Positions 23,668 through 28,356 of a DNA stretch of 28,356 nt are shown here, one piece after another. The stretch covers positions 1-28,356 of the forward strand of contig DATDIL010000197.1 in NCBI GenBank assembly GCA_036521075.1, written 5' to 3'. A program made the translations under genes and the position numbers. The first letter of the stretch is position 1. Every line of letters starts with the position of its first letter. The notes beneath the pieces are model-generated. The model worked only from the letters and a program-made list of their open reading frames with translations. It ran no database searches and was not told the DNA's origin. Source of the stretch: DAIDKA01 sp036521075. Its GTDB lineage: Bacteria; Pseudomonadota; Gammaproteobacteria; Steroidobacterales; Steroidobacteraceae.

Positions 23668-26600
23668 ATGGAGGAGCGCACCCTAGACTTTGCGGCAATG
23701 TTCGCGGAACGTTCGGTAACTCATGGGGATGGCGCGCTGCGGCCGGCGGATGGCGGCCGGCGTGCTGCGCCTCACCGGCTCGCGGCATTAGGCTCGGTAC
23801 TGCTCGTCGGCTTCATGATCATGACCCCGGCGCGCGCGCAGGAGTTCAGCTTCAGCCGCTACACACAGCCCTCGGGTCTGCGCAACCTGGGCATCGAGCA
23901 GCTGCTGTTCGACCGCAGCGGCAACATGTGGCTGGCGACGGACGGTGGCGTTTACCGCTACGACGGCATTTCGTTCGTCTCTTACGACAAGTCCCGGGGC
24001 ATCCCGGCGGATGCCACCATGGCAATTGCCGCGAGTCCGTCGGGCCGGATCTTCACTCGCGTGGATGCGGGTCTGTATTCAGGCAATGCGGATCATTTCG
24101 AGCCCCTGCGCAGCGCCACGGGTCCGCTGATCGCGGACCAGTACACGATGCTGGTCGCAACCGCCGATGACCGGGTGCTGTATCTGGAGGATCACCAGCT
24201 CATGCAGGCGCAGCGCGGCGCCGGATCCGGTTCGCTGTGGAGCACCCGACCGGTATTCAGTGTTGCCCGCAGCGCCGCGCGGCCGGAGCTTACGCAGGTT
24301 CAGAGTGTCATCGCCGTGGCGGGCGGTGGACTGTGGTTCGGATGCGGCCGGCATCTGTGCAAGCTGGACGGCACCCATCTCACGGTATACGGCAATGCCG
24401 CAGGCTTGCCGGAAGCGCAGTACGGCAGCCTCCTGCAGGACCGCGCCGGCGGTATCTGGGCACGCAGTGCGGACCACCTGGTGAGCCTCAGGCCCCGTGC
24501 GCAGCGTTTCGAAGTCATCGATCCGCCGCATGCGCCGCTCGTCAACCGCTTGCAGCACCTGACCCTGACCCTGGACCCGATGGGCCACGTCGTCACGCGT
24601 ACCTCGCGCGGGCTGGCCCGCTGGGATGGGAGCGCATGGCAGGAGTTCGATGCGCGCAATGGCTTGCCGGACAACCCGATCACGGCGGCGCTGTCGGATA
24701 ACGACGGCAATTTCTGGCTGGCCGTGAGCGGAGTCGGCCTATGGCGCTGGCACGCATACGACAACGTCGAATCGTGGACGAAGAACCAGGGGCTGGTACC
24801 GGAGGCGGTGTGGAACATTGTCCGGGACCGGCAACATCGCCTGATCCTGGGCACGGATCTGGGCTGCAGGATGCTCGATGAGAAGACGCACTGGGTCATG
24901 CCCTGCCCCTACCAGGGATTCCCGGAAGCGGAGACCAATGCCAGCGCGGTTGATCCATCCGGCGCGCTGTGGCTGTCCTACCAGACGTCGCAGCTGTGGC
25001 GCGTGCCGGCGGGGAGCACCAAGGCACAGCGCGTGACCACGGTGCCGGATCACTTCGATGCGCAGGTGATGCTGTTTGATCATGCGGGCACGGGCTGGAT
25101 CGCGGCCTGGGACTACGGGGTGGCGAAAATCGACAGCACCACGCTGGCCGTCACGCGTCTGGTCCCGCCGGGCCATCCGCGCGTGGATGATGTGACGCAG
25201 GCGCCCGACGGCACGATCTGGGTAGGCACGACGAATGGTCTGTACCGCATCAAGAACGATCGGTTCATCAAGATTCAGACCGTCGTGGACGGACAGCCCA
25301 TCGGCATCCAGACCGTCGCGGCCAATACCGACGGCTCGGTGTGGGGCACGAGAATCGGCGAGAAGCTCCTGCACGTGACGCCGCGCACCTTCGTTGCCAA
25401 CTGGCAGGATCCGCAGACCCTGCAGGGTTCCACGGTGTACTCGCTGCGTACCGATTCGCGTGGCTGGGTCTGGGCCAACACCGGAGAGGGAGTGGCGGTC
25501 TACGATGGCCAGGTCTGGCGTCGCCTCGAAATCCAGGACGGGCTGGTTTGGACCGACACGGAGCAATTCGCCTTCTACCCGGACGATGACGGATCGATCT
25601 GGGTGGGCACCGCTCGCGGCATTACGCACATCAAGGATCCGGTGCGCTGGGTACAGATGCTCACGCGTCCGTTACGGCTCGATATTGCGACGGCACAACT
25701 GGGCACGCAAAGCCTGCTGACGGGATGGAGGCCAACGGTCAAGTGGCGCGACAACGCGGCATTGGATGTCGCCTTCGGTTCGCGCAGCTTCGATCGCTCG
25801 CCGACGACGCAATTGCGCTACCGGCTGCTCGGCCTGTCAACCGAGTGGTACTCCTCGCGCACGTTCAACATTCATATTCCGGCATTGGCGCCGGGGAACT
25901 ACCGGCTCGAAGCGGTGGCAGTCGATACACCGCATCAGCGCAATTCGGCCGCCGTGACCCTGGCTTTCGCCGTAAAGCCGCCATGGTGGAATACCCTGGT
26001 GTTCAGGATTTTCGCGGTACTGTTGGCCGCCCTCGCCGTGGTGGCCGCGTGGCGCTGGCAGAACCGGCGCATGCAGCGACACCAGCGCGCCCTGGAGCAG
26101 CAGCACCGCGAACGCCAAGCGCTGCTGGAGCGCGCGACGCGCGATGCCCTGACGGGCCTGTGGAACCGGGCCACCATACTGGAATTCCTCACCGGGGAAC
26201 TGGAGCGGGCCCGCAACCACGGCGGTCCCCTGGCGGTGGCTGTCATCGACGTGGACTTCTTCAAGCACATCAACGACACCTTCGGTCACGCCGGCGGCGA
26301 TGAGGTGCTCAAGGAGCTGGCGCGCCGGCTGCAGGCCACGCTGCGGCAGCGCGATTTCCTGGGGCGCTATGGCGGCGAAGAACTGCTGGTCGTGATGCCG
26401 GGGTTGGCGCTCGAGGATCGCAGTGGCCTGATGGACGCACTGCGCACGAACATCTGTGCAACGCCATTCCGGGTCGGCGCGGATGAACTGCGCGTCACTG
26501 TCAGCGTCGGCGGTGCCTGGATGGACGGCACGCAGGAGGGATCCGACGAGTTGATCAGGCGTGCCGATGCCGCCCTCTACGAGGCCAAGGCGGCGGGGCG

Positions 26601-26739
26601 CAATCGCGTGTTCTGCAGCACCGGCAGCACCGATGGCTCGATGCTGGAAATCACCGCCTCACGCCGCTACCTGCAGGACTTCATCGATCGCGTCAAACGC
26701 GAATCGGGCAAGCGCGGCGTGGAGACCGAGCCGCAGTAG
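23668..26739 (+). CDS. Membrane sensor diguanylate cyclase with periplasmic propeller (Reg_prop / Y_Y_Y / GGDEF)
   Basis: This protein of about 1,023 aa has an N-terminal membrane/signal segment (about 37-58: HRLAALGSVLLVGFMIMTPA). About 700 residues of two-component-regulator propeller repeats follow (LLFDRSGNMWLATDGGVYRY, DNDGNFWLAVSGVGLWRW, DGTIWVGTTNGLYRI, DDDGSIWVGTARGITHI). A Y_Y_Y-type domain (about 690-770) leads to a TM helix (about 775-797), a short coiled coil and a GGDEF domain (about 826-990). The active site is RYGGEELLVV (GGEE 902-905), and the inhibitory I-site RQRD is at 893-896, five residues before it. It should therefore make c-di-GMP in response to a periplasmic ligand. 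It is divergent from cyoA. The exact start among the early Met codons is unclear. Confidence 0.93.
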   Translation: MEERTLDFAAMFAERSVTHGDGALRPADGGRRAAPHRLAALGSVLLVGFMIMTPARAQEFSFSRYTQPSGLRNLGIEQLLFDRSGNMWLATDGGVYRYDGISFVSYDKSRGIPADATMAIAASPSGRIFTRVDAGLYSGNADHFEPLRSATGPLIADQYTMLVATADDRVLYLEDHQLMQAQRGAGSGSLWSTRPVFSVARSAARPELTQVQSVIAVAGGGLWFGCGRHLCKLDGTHLTVYGNAAGLPEAQYGSLLQDRAGGIWARSADHLVSLRPRAQRFEVIDPPHAPLVNRLQHLTLTLDPMGHVVTRTSRGLARWDGSAWQEFDARNGLPDNPITAALSDNDGNFWLAVSGVGLWRWHAYDNVESWTKNQGLVPEAVWNIVRDRQHRLILGTDLGCRMLDEKTHWVMPCPYQGFPEAETNASAVDPSGALWLSYQTSQLWRVPAGSTKAQRVTTVPDHFDAQVMLFDHAGTGWIAAWDYGVAKIDSTTLAVTRLVPPGHPRVDDVTQAPDGTIWVGTTNGLYRIKNDRFIKIQTVVDGQPIGIQTVAANTDGSVWGTRIGEKLLHVTPRTFVANWQDPQTLQGSTVYSLRTDSRGWVWANTGEGVAVYDGQVWRRLEIQDGLVWTDTEQFAFYPDDDGSIWVGTARGITHIKDPVRWVQMLTRPLRLDIATAQLGTQSLLTGWRPTVKWRDNAALDVAFGSRSFDRSPTTQLRYRLLGLSTEWYSSRTFNIHIPALAPGNYRLEAVAVDTPHQRNSAAVTLAFAVKPPWWNTLVFRIFAVLLAALAVVAAWRWQNRRMQRHQRALEQQHRERQALLERATRDALTGLWNRATILEFLTGELERARNHGGPLAVAVIDVDFFKHINDTFGHAGGDEVLKELARRLQATLRQRDFLGRYGGEELLVVMPGLALEDRSGLMDALRTNICATPFRVGADELRVTVSVGGAWMDGTQEGSDELIRRADAALYEAKAAGRNRVFCSTGSTDGSMLEITASRRYLQDFIDRVKRESGKRGVETEPQ

Positions 26740-26756
26740 CCTGCGCGCGGCGCCAG

Positions 26757-27212
26757 TCAGTTCGCGATGTAATAATAAAAGACGACTTCGCGCTGATCGG
26801 TGGATTCCTTTGCGGTGACGACGAAGGTGGTGTTGTTCATCCACTCGTACGCACCCTTCAGATCCGTCTCGATATACGCGATCGCCCGATAGTAGCCATC
26901 GGTGCGCCGATAGCCGACATGCTCCATGTACAGCCACTCGCCGTTGTCCGCCTTCACCATGAAGTGCGCATCCACGTCGCGAACCCGGTCGGAGCGGACG
27001 GTGTCGTACTGCCCGCCGCTGTCAGGATAGACGGTGGCGGTGATGCGTGCGCCGGACACTTCGCCACTGACGATATCCTGGTAGCGGAAGATGCCACGCG
27101 GCGTGTGCGACTCCTGCGGCGGATCGTAGTGAGCCGTGAGTCTGAAGGCGTACTCCAGTTCGATCGTGCCGAGTATCTTGGTATCGGTCTTGGGGACCAC
27201 AAAATCACGCAT
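26757..27212 (-). CDS. DUF3237-type protein, cytosolic copy
   Basis: This 151-aa protein starts at ATG 27212 with AAGGAGAGGATC immediately upstream; the longer frame to 27290 lacks a ribosome site. It has no signal peptide. The order of motifs, LEYAFRLTAHYDPPQ, RGIFRYQDIVSGEVSGARIT, ADNGEWLYMEHVGYRR, YRAIAYIETDLKGAYEWMNN and the end REVVFYYYIAN, fits the DUF3237 (UPF0311) beta-barrel family, whose function is not established. It lies 10 nt after a Tat-exported relative with the same closing pattern, suggesting an old tandem duplication. The pair sits downstream of an OYE-family reductase and converges on the GGDEF gene with a 17-nt gap. Confidence 0.85.
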   Translation of the reverse strand: MRDFVVPKTDTKILGTIELEYAFRLTAHYDPPQESHTPRGIFRYQDIVSGEVSGARITATVYPDSGGQYDTVRSDRVRDVDAHFMVKADNGEWLYMEHVGYRRTDGYYRAIAYIETDLKGAYEWMNNTTFVVTAKESTDQREVVFYYYIAN

Positions 27213-27222
27213 GATCCTCTCC

Positions 27223-27894
27223 TTACAGCACTTCGTAGTAGGTGAAGACCGTGTGGTCGGGATTGGCGCGGCGCTGGGAGCTTGCGACAAAGACGGTGCG
27301 GTTCATCCAGTCGTGCGGGCCCAGCGGTGCGCTGAACACGGGCGTGGCGCGGAACCGGGTCCACACCGAATCCTGTTTTGCGGGCGGCGCCGGCGCTGGC
27401 AACAGCGGCTTGCCGGGTTCGTAGTGCGCGGCGAAGCGCCGCATGGTGCCGCGGTTGTGGATGAAGATCAGCGCGCCGTCGGCCGCCTGGAACATGTAAT
27501 AGGTGGTGAAAGTAGTCTTGTAGTAATCCGCGCCACTGTGCGGCAGCACCCGTCCCTGCAGTCGCGGACCCCAGATTTCACCCCCGCCCACGGAGGTATA
27601 GCCGCGCCCGGCCGGGGAGTCCATGGTGTTGATCATGACGCGGTCGGCGAAGAACACGGTGGCCGAAAAGGCCCAGCGCAATCCGACCTTGGGAATGCTC
27701 GGGTCCGGACCTTCGAACCAGTTGGGTGGCAACGCTGCGTCGCCCGCGTGGGCTGCCGCGGCTTGCGCGCTGCCCTCTTCGGACAGCGCCAGGCCACTCA
27801 ACGCGACGGCACCGGCGGTGGTTGCGCCACTCAAGAATCGGCGGCGGCTGATGGACTCATCGTCGCAGCCCGCGCCGTGATTAACTGAAGACAT
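27223..27894 (-). CDS. DUF3237-type protein with Tat signal (exported copy)
   Basis: This 223-aa protein starts at ATG 27894, preceded by GAGGGGG, and carries a twin-arginine signal SRRRFLSGATTAGAVALSGL ending near GSAQA. The mature part has the DUF3237-like motif order: LRWAFSATVFFADRVMIN, GRGYTSVGGGEIWGPRLQGR, TYYMFQAADGALIFIHNRGT and WMNRTVFVASSQRR, ending FTYYEVL. Compared with the downstream cytosolic copy it has a longer central section and a Pro/Ala-rich insert (LLPAPAPPAKQ). The start lies 10 nt after the stop of the OYE-like gene. Two differently located copies in one operon suggest they handle the same type of ligand on both sides of the membrane, which is inference. Confidence 0.86.
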   Translation of the reverse strand: MSSVNHGAGCDDESISRRRFLSGATTAGAVALSGLALSEEGSAQAAAAHAGDAALPPNWFEGPDPSIPKVGLRWAFSATVFFADRVMINTMDSPAGRGYTSVGGGEIWGPRLQGRVLPHSGADYYKTTFTTYYMFQAADGALIFIHNRGTMRRFAAHYEPGKPLLPAPAPPAKQDSVWTRFRATPVFSAPLGPHDWMNRTVFVASSQRRANPDHTVFTYYEVL

Positions 27895-27904
27895 GTAAAC
27901 CCCC

Positions 27905-28356
27905 TCACAAGGACGGATAATCGGTATAGCCCCTGGCCCCGCCGGCATAGAACCCCGACGCATCGGGCTGCGTGAGCGGGGCGCCAAGCTGCATGCGCCG
28001 CGGCAGATCAGGATTGGCGATGAACAGCTTGCCGAACGCTACCGCGTCCGCCTCACCGGCCGCAACTGCCTGCGCGGCGGACTCGAAGCTGAAGCGCTCA
28101 TTGGCGATGAACACACCGCCGAACGCCCGCTTGAGCACCGGCCCGAGTCGGCCCGCGCCGGTATGTTCACGCACGCACAGGAACGCGAGCTGGCGCCTGC
28201 CCAACTCGGACGCGACGTAGCCGAACAGGGCGGCCGGATCCGAGTCACCCATGGAGTTGGAGTCCCCCCGCGGGGCCAGATGCAGCCCCACCCGGCTCGC
28301 GCCCCAAACGGAAATGACGGCGTCTATGACCTCGAGCATCAGCCGGGCACGATTGG
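27905..28356 (-). CDS. Old Yellow Enzyme-family alkene reductase (NADH:flavin oxidoreductase), 5' end beyond window
   Basis: Only the C-terminal 150 or so residues are present; the frame runs off the window edge (NRARLMLEVIDAVISVWGA). The sequence has the conserved OYE/NemA C-terminal half: RVGLHLAPRG, the FMN-phosphate region AFGGVFIANERFS, GEADAVAFGKLFIANPDLPRR, and the closing FYAGGARGYTDYPSL. Such enzymes reduce electron-poor C=C bonds or nitro groups with NAD(P)H through FMN. It is the upstream member of an operon with the two DUF3237-type genes, with a 10-nt gap. The family call is secure; the substrate is unknown. Confidence 0.93.
   Translation of the reverse strand, partial: NRARLMLEVIDAVISVWGASRVGLHLAPRGDSNSMGDSDPAALFGYVASELGRRQLAFLCVREHTGAGRLGPVLKRAFGGVFIANERFSFESAAQAVAAGEADAVAFGKLFIANPDLPRRMQLGAPLTQPDASGFYAGGARGYTDYPSL

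Noticed and set aside
1..28356. tRNA, rRNA, CRISPR arrays, insertion sequences and attachment sites
   Set aside because: Looked for on both strands; no cloverleaf, spaced direct-repeat array, transposase or terminal inverted repeats were recognised.

Overview
The window is a high-GC (roughly 60-65% by eye), gene-dense chromosomal segment of a Gram-negative, aerobic heterotroph. An RND efflux pump with a lipoprotein adaptor, a cytochrome bo3-type quinol oxidase (CyoABCD), a periplasmic PQQ alcohol dehydrogenase fused to cytochrome c, Tat-exported enzymes and an UrcA-family protein together suggest a gammaproteobacterium of the Steroidobacterales/Xanthomonadales/Nevskiales type. That assignment is inference from gene content; no rRNA or tRNA is present to anchor it.

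Layout. 1-2619 (-): adaptor and inner-membrane transporter of an RND pump, the transporter cut by the window edge. 2878-4323 (+): a CLC H+/Cl- antiporter, preceded by a possible short leader ORF. 4330-7815 (-): a small exported protein, a multiply frameshifted alpha/beta-hydrolase pseudogene, pdxH, and a MocR-family regulator whose stop overlaps the pdxH start. A perfect 6-5-6 palindrome lies in the divergent region upstream of the regulator. 8070-10480 (+): an acyl-CoA synthetase translationally coupled to a secreted alpha/beta hydrolase. 10539-10973 (+): thioredoxin 2. 10981-14328 (-): a compact four-gene signalling operon: LytS-type histidine kinase, a second membrane kinase-like protein that has lost its phospho-acceptor His and its N box, a cupin, and a LytTR response regulator. 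14554-15433: a scar region with a decayed SMP-30-like gene, an intact UrcA-family gene and a possible coding remnant. 15430-17306 (-): an aldo/keto reductase and a Tat-exported dienelactone-hydrolase-family protein. 17432-19543 (+): a type II quinohemoprotein alcohol dehydrogenase carrying the Asp-Tyr-Asp signature associated with lanthanide use. 19553-23413 (-): cyoABCD. 23668-26739 (+): a large membrane sensor with a predicted periplasmic propeller and a cytoplasmic GGDEF domain. 26757-28356 (-): two tandem DUF3237-type proteins, one Tat-exported and one cytosolic, behind an Old Yellow Enzyme-family reductase cut by the window edge.

How it fits together. The PQQ dehydrogenase would deliver electrons from alcohols to the periplasmic side of the respiratory chain, and the neighbouring Cyo complex is a terminal quinol oxidase. 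The acyl-CoA synthetase, hydrolases, aldo/keto reductase and OYE look like accessory catabolic or detoxification functions. The most unusual element is the kinase, pseudokinase, cupin and LytTR regulator operon. The lanthanide-type motif, the expanded tandem repeat inside pdxH and the decayed hydrolase are also worth a second look. No mobile element, CRISPR array or RNA gene was recognised.
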